This document shows, piece by piece, positions 36,514-44,101 of a stretch of 64,000 nucleotides of DNA. The position numbers were made by a program, and so were the translations under genes. Within the stretch, counting starts at the first letter, position 1; each line of letters starts with the position of its first letter. This DNA comes from Bacillus alkalicellulosilyticus (GTDB lineage Bacteria; Bacillota; Bacilli; Bacillales; Bacillaceae_F), in contig NZ_KV917381.1 in assembly GCF_002019795.1 (NCBI RefSeq), forward strand, positions 4,186,068 through 4,250,067. The letters are read 5' to 3'. The notes beneath the pieces are model-generated. The model saw only the letters and a list, made by a program, of their open reading frames with translations. It was not told the origin of the DNA and ran no database searches.

Positions 36514-36807
36514 TTAGACTGCAGCTGTCCAAGAAGCTCCAATAATGACTAACAAGATGAATAGGACGATAATCAACGCAAAACCGCGACCTCCACCGTG
36601 TACTGGCGCGGCAACTGGCCCGCAACCTGCCATTGGGGCACCGTAACCATAGCCAGCACCTGCCATTGGAGCTGCGCCAAATCCTGCAGCAGCACCGCCC
36701 ATTGCACCTGCAGCAGCGCCTGCTACTGGAGCACCGAACGCCGCACCTGTCATTGCTCCTGTTGCTGCACCTGCAGCTGGAGTACCTAATCCATAACCGT
36801 ACATCAT
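36514..36807 (-). CDS. YjcZ-like small Ala/Gly-rich protein
   Basis: Start at one of two adjacent ATGs (36807/36804) after GAAGGTGGTGTT gives ~97 residues. Low-complexity Gly/Ala/Met stretch, then a single C-terminal helix GFALIIVLFILLVIIGASW, the signature of the YjcZ-family sporulation proteins, which are usually 25-50 residues; this one has an unusually long Ala/Gly front. Probably expressed in sporulation (family knowledge). The neighbour is a SpoIIP-like gene. Confidence 0.65.
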   Translation of the reverse strand: MMYGYGLGTPAAGAATGAMTGAAFGAPVAGAAAGAMGGAAAGFGAAPMAGAGYGYGAPMAGCGPVAAPVHGGGRGFALIIVLFILLVIIGASWTAAV

Positions 36808-36899
36808 AACACCACCTTCCGAGTCAACTAATTTACCATATGCGACTGGAGGTGAAAGTGGGTTAGGCATTCGCGGAAATGGTGGGACTTTTTTGGGTT

Positions 36900-37784
36900 T
36901 TAGCTTGTTTCGAACAGTTCAGAGATGGCTCTAGCAAGGTATTTTGTACTGTACTGAATTTCTTCTAAAGAATTGTCATAACCTCCGATTTCAAGGAGGA
37001 TGGAGTGTGGATGGACATCCTGATTGTAGATTCCATTGCGAGGAGGGCCACTAAGCAGCTTAACTCCCCTTGATAAGTCTGGGTGGATGTCATTTAATTT
37101 TTCACTCAAGGCTTTTGCCAACGCATGATTTTCTGTATAGTTGGGGTGTTCCATTCCGATTACCATTACTATTTGTGCTACGTTTTCTCCATGTATAGAA
37201 GTTGTCGTCTTTTCCCATGGTTCGATGGCTCGGTGGATATCTAACACAAGGTCAATGTCATCATATTGGTCTAATGTTGCTTCTAGATAGCGACGGGAAA
37301 GGGTATATGATTCTTTGTATGGTAGGTCTGCCTCAGCCAGTTCTTCCATGATATCATGTTGAAGGTGAATGCTTTTAATTCCATGCTCTATTAGATCTTG
37401 CTTCAAGTATCCACCAGATATTGTTACATTGATGGTCTCATCAAAGGCATGGTGCATCGCCTCTTCTCCCTCACTTTCAATGCCGAGTGCGGGAAGGAAA
37501 GATTCATGATTGTGTGTATGATAAATCAATACTCTTGGTTCAGTGTCTTCCACGGGTGTACCCGGTTGCCCCAAGGTATCATCTAGGGTAAGAACGAGTA
37601 GTAAAAATAGGACCACTGCTACTGCCATCCCCGTCATTGGCATCCATAGTTTGTTTTTTGACTTGTGATTGAAGCGATTGATAAGTGTGGATTCTAATTC
37701 CTCTTTAAAGGAATTCTTTGGTGTCACTTCTGAATGGCTCTTTTTCAATTGCTCGAGAAGTTCGTTATCGTCGTACTTACTCAT
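36900..37784 (-). CDS. SpoIIP-like amidase with anti-sigma-like N-terminus
   Basis: Start at the ATG at 37784 (AAGGAGGG upstream), 294 residues. Residues 1-50 are cytoplasmic and polar (MSKYDDNELLEQLKKS...), then one helix (~52-72), then a SpoIIP-type N-acetylmuramoyl-L-alanine amidase domain: IYHTHNHESF (zinc His/Glu), LDIHRA and HPHSILLEIGGYDNS. The gene overlaps the sigma factor gene upstream by 8 bases, the place where an anti-sigma gene normally lies. So this may be a wall-cleaving protein that also holds the sigma factor (inference). Length is below that of SpoIIP (~400). Confidence 0.75.
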   Translation of the reverse strand: MSKYDDNELLEQLKKSHSEVTPKNSFKEELESTLINRFNHKSKNKLWMPMTGMAVAVVLFLLLVLTLDDTLGQPGTPVEDTEPRVLIYHTHNHESFLPALGIESEGEEAMHHAFDETINVTISGGYLKQDLIEHGIKSIHLQHDIMEELAEADLPYKESYTLSRRYLEATLDQYDDIDLVLDIHRAIEPWEKTTTSIHGENVAQIVMVIGMEHPNYTENHALAKALSEKLNDIHPDLSRGVKLLSGPPRNGIYNQDVHPHSILLEIGGYDNSLEEIQYSTKYLARAISELFETS

Positions 37785-38514
37785 TATGAACCCTCCTTGT
37801 AAACTCGCAGGCAACATCCCGCTCTAAGATTAGCTTAAGTTCCTTTAAGGCACGGTGGTAGGTCACCTTCACTTTTGCTTCGGTCCAGCCTGTGATTTGT
37901 GAAGTTTCTTTCACCGAAAACTCATGAATCCCACGGAGAAGTATCACTAGTTTGTGGTCAGGCTTTAGTTTTTGTAAGCCTTCATGAACGGTTCTCGCTT
38001 CTTCTTTGGCCTCGACAATTTCCTCTGTAGACTTTCCTTTTGCCGGAAGAAACTGTAGCACATAGTCATGAAGAAACACGGAGGGCACTGAAAAAGTTCG
38101 GTTTTTAACTTATACAGTGCCCTCTTAGCAATGTGCGTAACCGTTGCATTTTTTTAAAGCCTGCTACGAGTGGGTTTCTCGTAGCAAGCGGGCAACTGGT
38201 GGAGCCATTGCAACCATAATCGAAGGCACTGAAAAAGTTGGTTTGTACTTTTTCAGTGCCTTCAGAAACAGCTGCTTTTTTTGTTTTCTGACATAATCAA
38301 TGGCGACATTTCTAGCGATTGAAAAAATCCATGTTTTAAGTGATGAGCGTCCTTTAAACTTATGAATGGAATCAACTAAACGGATAAACACTTCTTGTGT
38401 GACATCCTCTGCTTCTTCGTTATTTGCGGTGAATACTGCCACAAAACGATACACGTCCTCGACATATTCTCGGTAAATGGAGCGGATGTCCTCCTCCTTG
38501 TTTTCTTGTTTCAA
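37777..38514 (-). pseudogene. ECF-type sigma factor gene disrupted by a MITE
   Basis: The 5' part (38264-38514) codes for region 2: YREYVEDVYRFVAVF, NNEEAEDVTQEVFIRL, LKTWIFSIARNVAIDYVR. The 3' part (37777-38078) codes for region 4: LKPDHKLVILLRG, FSVKETSQITGWTEAKVKVTYHRALKEL. Between them sits a 185-bp element. Removing it and one copy of a 7-bp duplication restores one frame of 181 codons (KKQLF-LHDYVLQF at the joint). As it stands no full sigma factor can be made, although a downstream GTG could start the region-4 part. Confidence 0.88.
38079..38263. mobile_element. 185-bp MITE with hairpin ends and 7-bp target duplication
   Basis: Flanked by AGAAACA on both sides (38072-38078 and 38264-38270). 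Each end is a hairpin built from GGCACTGAAAAAGTT and its complement (38081-38124 and 38222-38263). The core has a third hairpin (TGCTACGAGTGGGTTTCTCGTAGCA without its loop: 38162-38186). No transposase. A related core is at 1052-1205 and a single end-type hairpin at 29229. Probably moved by an IS with GGCACTG ends elsewhere in the genome. Confidence 0.85.
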
Positions 38515-38698
38515 CGAATCACCATCCTTATTTTAGCGTTATCAATTAGTCTGAATTGAGGGAAATATGGTTACAGTTTTTTTGAACTACGAAATGTTAC
38601 AAACAGATAACATGTTTTTAAACATACTGTAAATGCCCTATTCTATTTGGTTTCTTCTATTATAATAAAGATAATCAATGAAAGAATAGGGTGATGAA

Positions 38699-38944
38699 AT
38701 GATTACAACAACGCAACTAGAGCTTTTTCATAGAACTGGACGTAAGTATGTCATTAGCGATATTCCACTTGCTCATGATTCTGGCTCCTTTTTTATTGAG
38801 TTCCACCTACAAATGCTGATTGATGATATTGAAAGAGCAACAAGACCTCTCTCTCATTATTCATTTGCCACCTTTCTTTCTAAAGTTGTAGATGCACCCA
38901 TTGATCCCAGTTCTTCTAGTTCTAAAGAGAAGTCTTATTCCTAA
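38699..38944 (+). CDS. Hypothetical 81-residue protein
   Basis: ATG preceded by AATAGGGTGATGA. Polar, no signal; Ser-rich C-terminus (DPSSSSSKEKSYS). TAATAAAGATAA upstream may be part of a promoter. No family recognised. Confidence 0.45.
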   Translation: MITTTQLELFHRTGRKYVISDIPLAHDSGSFFIEFHLQMLIDDIERATRPLSHYSFATFLSKVVDAPIDPSSSSSKEKSYS

Positions 38945-39025
38945 GAAAAAAGCAACATACTAAGTTTTAGGCAAGTACATCGCTGTTTAGTGAACATAAT
39001 AGTTACTAGAGCTTGGGGCATCTCC

Positions 39026-39181
39026 TCAAGCTTTAGTAGTCGTATTTTCTTCTTTGTCATCTAGGCGTTTTTCTAACTCGGTTACCTTCTTTTCTAGTTG
39101 TTCCACTTTTGTCACCGCGTATATCGCAGATGCCATTGCTCCTGTTGCAAGTGAAAATCCGAGAATTGCAAATACGTCCAT
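39026..39181 (-). CDS. Small membrane protein with coiled-coil tail (51 residues)
   Basis: ATG at 39181 behind AAGGGGGACTT. Reads MDVFAILGFSLATGAMASA (one helix) then YAVTKVEQLEKKVTELEKRL, a heptad repeat, and a polar end. Too short for usual gene calls but with a good ribosome site. The layout matches the 60-residue gene at 40154. Role unknown. Confidence 0.6.
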   Translation of the reverse strand: MDVFAILGFSLATGAMASAIYAVTKVEQLEKKVTELEKRLDDKEENTTTKA

Positions 39182-39214
39182 CTGAAGTCCCCCTTAATTC
39201 TTTAATTTCAACAT

Positions 39215-39250
39215 AACAAAAAGTCTACCTCATCAGTAGACTTTTTGTTA
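39215..39250. terminator. Bidirectional terminator
   Basis: AACAAAAAGTCTAC and GTAGACTTTTTGTT arms, 8-base loop; T-runs on both strands. Confidence 0.85.
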
Positions 39251-39264
39251 TGTTTTACTTATTT

Positions 39265-39744
39265 TTATTGATGGAGTGCATTTATAAATACGAGTTGCTC
39301 TTCTATTTTTTCAATCATTTCAATATAGGTTGGCTTATCTATGGTTGTACTATATATTTTTTCCTGATAGGGCACGACAAGTTCAAGTGTGTGTAAAATT
39401 TCATGGTGCATTTCTTGAAATGGGATGTCTTCACCAATATGCCCTCGAATCAACGTTTGATAGACAGTAGCCATTTCACGTTTGGCTGTTTCGCTGACAT
39501 CAAAATGTTGCATGGGAGGTAATGTCGCAAATGCGCTATTTCCTAAATAAGCGATTTGCTTGCCCGCATCGGTCTGTTCTGATGCATGAAGTAAAAACGT
39601 GAGGTGATTGCTTATATGATGGATATCCATTTCAATTAACGTTGTTTTTTTATCCAATTGGATATGGTAGGTTTTGTATCCGAGATACGAACCAAAAATA
39701 AGAACTGATAACGCAAGTAACAATGCCAGTTTTTGTTGAAGCAT
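39265..39744 (-). CDS. Hypothetical signal-anchored protein
   Basis: 159 residues. N-terminal helix (LALLLALSVLIFGSYLGY) without a clear cleavage site, then a helical, His-containing external domain (TLIEMDIHHISNHLTFLL...). AAGGAGGTAAGC precedes the ATG. Family unknown. Confidence 0.6.
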   Translation of the reverse strand: MLQQKLALLLALSVLIFGSYLGYKTYHIQLDKKTTLIEMDIHHISNHLTFLLHASEQTDAGKQIAYLGNSAFATLPPMQHFDVSETAKREMATVYQTLIRGHIGEDIPFQEMHHEILHTLELVVPYQEKIYSTTIDKPTYIEMIEKIEEQLVFINALHQ

Positions 39745-39813
39745 ATGCTTACCTCCTTTTCCTACCTTACCATTGTTACCGGTAGATAGAGTTCTAATCA
39801 GAGGTTTGCTAGA

Positions 39814-40038
39814 TTATGATGATTTGATTGCACTTGCAAGTTCTTTATACAACTTTCCTGGGCTTTTCGCTTTCACTACTTCTCCATCCTGGACAGCAAA
39901 CGGACAAGATTTGCAAACTTTGCATTTGCCTACACAGCCTTTACGCGAAATCTTCACTTGTGAATACTTTGATTTAAGCTCTTTATAGACTTTCTTTGTT
40001 TTAAAGTCGTTATGTTCACAAAACACGATCTTTTTCAT
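39814..40038 (-). CDS. DUF1450 (YuzB-type) cysteine protein
   Basis: 74 residues: IVFCEHND at the N-terminus and CVGKCKVCKSCPFAV, four closely spaced cysteines that could hold a metal or an Fe-S cluster. Small DUF1450 proteins are common in Bacillaceae; their role is unknown. A perfect 7-1-7 Fur box 29 bases upstream says this copy is made under iron shortage. Confidence 0.8.
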   Translation of the reverse strand: MKKIVFCEHNDFKTKKVYKELKSKYSQVKISRKGCVGKCKVCKSCPFAVQDGEVVKAKSPGKLYKELASAIKSS

Positions 40039-40066
40039 AGTCCGTCACCTTTGCTTTCATCTTAGA

Positions 40067-40081
40067 TGATAATAATTATCA
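40067..40081. promoter_or_regulatory. Fur box
   Basis: TGATAATAATTATCA is an exact match to the 7-1-7 Fur operator (TGATAATnATTATCA). It lies upstream of the DUF1450 gene only; the gene on the other side points the same way and ends far off. Confidence 0.88.
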
Positions 40082-40153
40082 TTCTTAATGATACCATCAT
40101 ATCAGAAAAGTAGGTATACGTCATGATAAATTTTCTGACATATTTTTGACGGA

Positions 40154-40336
40154 CTATACTTGTTTTTCGACAGGTTCAATGGAGTCTAACAGTTCATCTA
40201 GCTTTTCCTCCATGCGAAGCAACTGTTCATCACGAGAGCGTATATAATCCACAAATCGGATGATGAACAAAATGAACACAATAACGGTTGAGACATTTAT
40301 AAACTGGACTAAAAGTGTTCCATAAGTAATATCCAA
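40154..40336 (-). CDS. Small membrane protein with coiled-coil tail (60 residues)
   Basis: One helix (VIVFILFIIRFVDYI) followed by a charged heptad-like tail (RMEEKLDELLDSIEPVE). AGGAGGGATTTTTT upstream of the ATG. Same plan as the protein at 39026. Confidence 0.65.
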   Translation of the reverse strand: MDITYGTLLVQFINVSTVIVFILFIIRFVDYIRSRDEQLLRMEEKLDELLDSIEPVEKQV

Positions 40337-40388
40337 AAAAATCCCTCCTTACATGAGCCATTACCAAAGGTTTGAATCCCCCTGTATA

Positions 40389-41159
40389 TTAATTCTTGGT
40401 TTTTCTTGGTAATCCTTTACTAGATGAATCCTTTCGTAATAAAAAGATCATATATATGGCAATAAGGACAAAGCCGCTTGTAATGACTAGAGCTTTTACG
40501 TCCTCATTGACGATGAAAGACTCAGCGATAACCTCTGGTATAAACAGAAGAGCTGGGATAATGATCGGTGACCAGATTTTAGCCCATACCGCGATTGCGA
40601 TAAAAATAGCAATTGAGAGGATGGTTGCTACAATTCTCCCTGTAAACCCGAATTCGATAAACGGTGTACCATAGTTGTTGGACAGGATATAAACAGCCAC
40701 AAATAATCCAATCACGAATAAATTGCTTCCTCCAAGAAGTATCCATTGCCATGTAAGTTTCAGTCTGTTTTTTGCTATTATTTTAAATAGAAAAACGACA
40801 CTACCTAGTCCAATCAAAATGACGACTGGAAAGCCAATCACATGGTATGTCGTATATGACATTGTCCCTCTAATCGCATCCCCTAGCATAATATAAGCAA
40901 ACACTCCGAATAAAATCGCAGGAATAACGACTAGCATTCCTTTTACATCAAAGGGCATTTCTTCAGCGATGCTTTCCATGTATGCCTTTGGAGACAGACC
41001 CGTAATATGGTCAACACTTTTCCCTTCTTTTTCTGCTTCAATTAAGTGGTCGGTTAATTCTTCAATCACCTCATTGATTTCAGCTTCCTTTTTGCCGCTT
41101 GAGAATAGGTACAACCGCAAATCTTCAAGAAATTCCTGACTCTTTTTTGTTAGTTCCAT
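40389..41159 (-). CDS. HAAS-domain membrane protein, partner of PadR regulator
   Basis: Start at 41159 (AAAGGAGAG upstream), 256 residues; the longer reading overlaps padR without a site. Residues 1-65 form the HAAS helical domain (FLEDLRLYLFSSGKKEAEINEVIEEL is split here for length: FLEDLRLYLF, EVIEELTDHLIEAEKEG), followed by six to seven membrane helices. HAAS proteins are typically encoded right after a PadR regulator, as here (4-base gap). Role: envelope or stress function unknown. Confidence 0.75.
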   Translation of the reverse strand: MELTKKSQEFLEDLRLYLFSSGKKEAEINEVIEELTDHLIEAEKEGKSVDHITGLSPKAYMESIAEEMPFDVKGMLVVIPAILFGVFAYIMLGDAIRGTMSYTTYHVIGFPVVILIGLGSVVFLFKIIAKNRLKLTWQWILLGGSNLFVIGLFVAVYILSNNYGTPFIEFGFTGRIVATILSIAIFIAIAVWAKIWSPIIIPALLFIPEVIAESFIVNEDVKALVITSGFVLIAIYMIFLLRKDSSSKGLPRKTKN

Positions 41160-41163
41160 TTTG

Positions 41164-41499
41164 TTACTCTCCTTTTGTTTTAGTATCTTGTAAAACAAGG
41201 GTGACGCTGTTGGATAAGACATTCCATCGTTCTTGAAATTCAGCTAGCTCTTCGTAACCTTTGTCAGTTAATGTGTAGTACTTTCTTTTTGGCCCTGCTG
41301 GGGATGGTTTTGTTATTGTGAAGACGAGCTTTTCCTTTTGTAAGCGAAGCAGAATCGGATAAATGCTTCCTTCGCTGACCATTTTAAACCCGTATGCATC
41401 TAGCTTTTCAATCATTTCATAGCCATAGGTTTCACCTTTTGAAATAATCGCTAGCAAGCAGCCTTCTAATATTCCTTTAAGCATTTGTGATGTCGTCAT
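41164..41499 (-). CDS. PadR-family transcriptional regulator
   Basis: 111 residues: winged helix with GYEMIEKLDAYGF, SEGSIYPILLRLQKEKLV and KRKYYTLTDKGYEEL, the family core. Usually a repressor of its own operon. A perfect palindrome lies 22 bases upstream. Confidence 0.9.
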   Translation of the reverse strand: MTTSQMLKGILEGCLLAIISKGETYGYEMIEKLDAYGFKMVSEGSIYPILLRLQKEKLVFTITKPSPAGPKRKYYTLTDKGYEELAEFQERWNVLSNSVTLVLQDTKTKGE

Positions 41500-41521
41500 C
41501 GATTCGTGTACCCCTTTTCAG

Positions 41522-41542
41522 CTATCTTGTAAAGCAAGATAG
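41522..41542. promoter_or_regulatory. Probable PadR operator
   Basis: CTATCTTG-TAAAG-CAAGATAG, 8-base arms, immediately upstream of padR. A further half-site (ACAAGATAG) is at ~41577-41585. Autoregulation is inferred from position. Confidence 0.6.
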
Positions 41543-41714
41543 GAGGTTAAAATAAAACTTGTAGCTATTATGCAATACAAGATAGTTATACAATATCAGG
41601 AAATCACAAAGATTTCAATAGGCAAATGAAAAATTTACAAAAATAGGATTGACAAGATAAGGCTGGAGGAGTAGATTATAATCAATTCATTTTTTAAAAA
41701 TAATAAATGCCTTT

Positions 41715-41843
41715 TATTCGCTAAATCCATTGTGAGCGGGGGAACCAATTTAGGTAGAATAGTTCTCTACCTTGGGGTGAATCTTATGTATAAGAGGGGA
41801 TACTCTATGTCCCTAATCCGACAGCTAACCTCGTCAGCGTTTT
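41715..41843 (+). ncRNA. ydaO/yuaA c-di-AMP riboswitch
   Basis: Conserved blocks in order: CGCTAAATCC, GGGGGAACCAA, TTGGGGTGAATC, AGGGGATACTC, CCGACAGCTAACCTCGTCAGCG. These are the hallmark of the ydaO-yuaA class, which binds c-di-AMP and turns off potassium uptake genes; yuaA is ktrA. A terminator follows before ktrA. Confidence 0.93.
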
Positions 41844-41850
41844 AGAGGAA

Positions 41851-41882
41851 GGTCAAAGACTTACCTTTAGACCATTTTTTTG
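41851..41882 (+). terminator. Riboswitch-controlled terminator
   Basis: GGTCAAAG pairs with CTTTAGACC (one bulge) followed by ATTTTTTT, between aptamer and ktrA. Expected to form when c-di-AMP is bound. Confidence 0.8.
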
Positions 41883-41934
41883 TGATGGTCTTTTATGCGT
41901 TATATTAGGCAGCCAAAAGGAGAAACGGAGAAAC

Positions 41935-42591
41935 ATGAAAAAACAATTTGCAGTAATTGGTCTAGGTCGATTTGGAAGTAGTGTCTGTAAAGAGCTTTAT
42001 AAATTAGGACATGAGGTCCTGGCGATTGATTCGAACGAAGACCGGGTCAATGCGATAACGAATCACGCTACACATTCGGTGATTGCCAACGGTACCGATG
42101 AAAACACATTAAATTCACTTGGAATCCGCAACTTTGAGCATGTCGTTGTAGCCATTGGCGATAACATTCAGTCTAGTATCCTTTGTACCTTGTTACTGAA
42201 GGAAATTGGTGTCCCGCAAGTATGGGTTAAAGCCCAAAATCATTACCACCACCGTGTCCTAGAAAAAATTGGAGCTGACCGAATCGTTCATCCTGAAAAA
42301 GATATGGGAATTCGAATTGCTCAGCATTTAGTGTCTGAAAAGATTATCGACTATATCGAGCTTTCTGAAGACTATAGTATTGTTGAATTAATTGCTTCTG
42401 AGAAAGTAGCAGAGAAATCATTAATCGAAACAAATATACGTGCAAAGTATGGATGTACGATATTAGCGATTAAACAAGGGGAGGATATTAACATTTCCCC
42501 GCTGCCGAACGAAATTATAAAGCAAAATGACATTTTAATTGTGATTGGACATAAAAATGATTTAAAGCGTTTTGAAGAAGAAGGTCTGTAA
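41935..42591 (+). CDS. ktrA: KtrA, cytoplasmic gating ring of the Ktr potassium channel
   Basis: 218 residues: RCK N-domain with GLGRFGSSVCKEL nucleotide-binding motif, ANGTDENTL and the C-terminal RCK_C domain (from ~135), which can bind c-di-AMP too. Forms an octameric ring that gates KtrB by ATP/ADP. GGAGAAACGGAGAAAC precedes the start. Operon with ktrB (3-base gap). Confidence 0.92.
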   Translation: MKKQFAVIGLGRFGSSVCKELYKLGHEVLAIDSNEDRVNAITNHATHSVIANGTDENTLNSLGIRNFEHVVVAIGDNIQSSILCTLLLKEIGVPQVWVKAQNHYHHRVLEKIGADRIVHPEKDMGIRIAQHLVSEKIIDYIELSEDYSIVELIASEKVAEKSLIETNIRAKYGCTILAIKQGEDINISPLPNEIIKQNDILIVIGHKNDLKRFEEEGL

Positions 42592-42594
42592 ACC

Positions 42595-43953
42595 ATGTAT
42601 ACAGCAAGGAAAATGGCTCGGCTCAATCTTACTTCGATTCAACTGATTGTTTTGTTTTACCTAGCTGCCGTTATTGTAGCTACCTTGCTATTGAGTCTCC
42701 CTTATACCCATAAGCCTGGAATGGAATGGAGCTTTATTGATGCTTTTTTTACAGCTGTTAGTGCGGTAAGTGTCACAGGGCTTACCGTAGTATCAACAGC
42801 AGATACGTTTAGTACGTTTGGTGTGTTTGTTCTCGCTTTTATTTTACAGTTTGGTGGCATCGGCATTATGACGCTTGGAACTTTTATCTGGCTTGTCTTT
42901 CGAAAACGAATTGGATTAAAAGAACGCCAACTCATTATGACTGACCAAAACCGCGGAACATTCACAGGGTTAGTTGCTTTAATGAAACAAATTCTCGTGC
43001 TTATTTTGATTTTTGAAGCAGTCGGTACTTTGCTGTTGGGAATTTATTTTCTTTCCTATTTCCCTACTTGGCAGGAAGCTTTTTTGCAAGGTTTTTTCGG
43101 GGCTGTCAGTGCCACTACCAACGCAGGATTTGATATTACAGGTGAATCTCTCATTCCATTTGCGCAAGATTATTATGTGCAAACGATTAACATGATCCTG
43201 CTTATCCTTGGTGCCATCGGTTTTCCTGTTTTAATTGAAACAAAAGAGTTTTTGTTAAATAAAAAACGTGATACTCATTTTCGATTCTCATTATTTACCA
43301 AATTAACAACTGTTACCTTTTTTAGTTTACTAGTTATTGGTGCTCTACTAATATACTTATTTGAACGAAACCATTTCTTCACTGGGATGTCATGGCATGA
43401 GACATTTTTCTATTCCTTGTTTCAATCCGTCACTACCAGAAATGGTGGGTTAGCGACAATGGATGTTAATGAATTCACGACGCCTACTCAGCTACTGTTA
43501 AGTTTGTTCATGTTTATTGGAGCTTCTCCAAGTAGTGTCGGCGGTGGGATCAGAACAACAACGTTCGCCATTGTATTATTGACGATATTCGCGTTTGCCC
43601 GAGGTCGTAATTCGATCAAAGTATTTCATCGTGAAATCGACAACTATGATATGATAAAATCGTTTGTCGTGGTCGTGGTAGCGATGCTCGTTTGCGGAAC
43701 AGCTGTAATTGCCTTGTCGGCCTCTGAACCTTTTTCGCTGATGGCTATCGTCTTTGAGGTTTGTTCGGCGTTTGGAACAACCGGGCTATCGATGGGCATT
43801 ACGCCTGAGTTATCGACTTTCGGGAAAGTCGTTATCATCATAGTTATGTTTATTGGAAGAATTGGGATTTTCTCTTTCTTGTTTTTACTTCGGGGACATG
43901 AAGCAACAACGGAGAGTTACCACTATCCTAAAGAACGTGTTATTATTGGCTAA
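42595..43953 (+). CDS. ktrB: KtrB-type potassium channel subunit
   Basis: 452 residues with four M1-P-M2 repeats and the selectivity filters VSVTGLTVV, SATTNAGFD, TTRNGGLAT and FGTTGLSMG. Membrane dimer moving K+ (and Na+-dependent in some species). Paired with KtrA under the c-di-AMP riboswitch. Confidence 0.92.
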   Translation: MYTARKMARLNLTSIQLIVLFYLAAVIVATLLLSLPYTHKPGMEWSFIDAFFTAVSAVSVTGLTVVSTADTFSTFGVFVLAFILQFGGIGIMTLGTFIWLVFRKRIGLKERQLIMTDQNRGTFTGLVALMKQILVLILIFEAVGTLLLGIYFLSYFPTWQEAFLQGFFGAVSATTNAGFDITGESLIPFAQDYYVQTINMILLILGAIGFPVLIETKEFLLNKKRDTHFRFSLFTKLTTVTFFSLLVIGALLIYLFERNHFFTGMSWHETFFYSLFQSVTTRNGGLATMDVNEFTTPTQLLLSLFMFIGASPSSVGGGIRTTTFAIVLLTIFAFARGRNSIKVFHREIDNYDMIKSFVVVVVAMLVCGTAVIALSASEPFSLMAIVFEVCSAFGTTGLSMGITPELSTFGKVVIIIVMFIGRIGIFSFLFLLRGHEATTESYHYPKERVIIG

Positions 43954-44101
43954 AATTACTGTACTGGTGAGGGCGGGATTATAGGTTGTTATACCTTTTA
44001 TTCCATCCTCTTCTTTTTGGAGACTTTTTTCGCAAATTAACTAAAATAGTATAATTTAGTGTGGTTTTTTGGGAATGATACTACAGATGGAGGTAGTTGC
44101 G

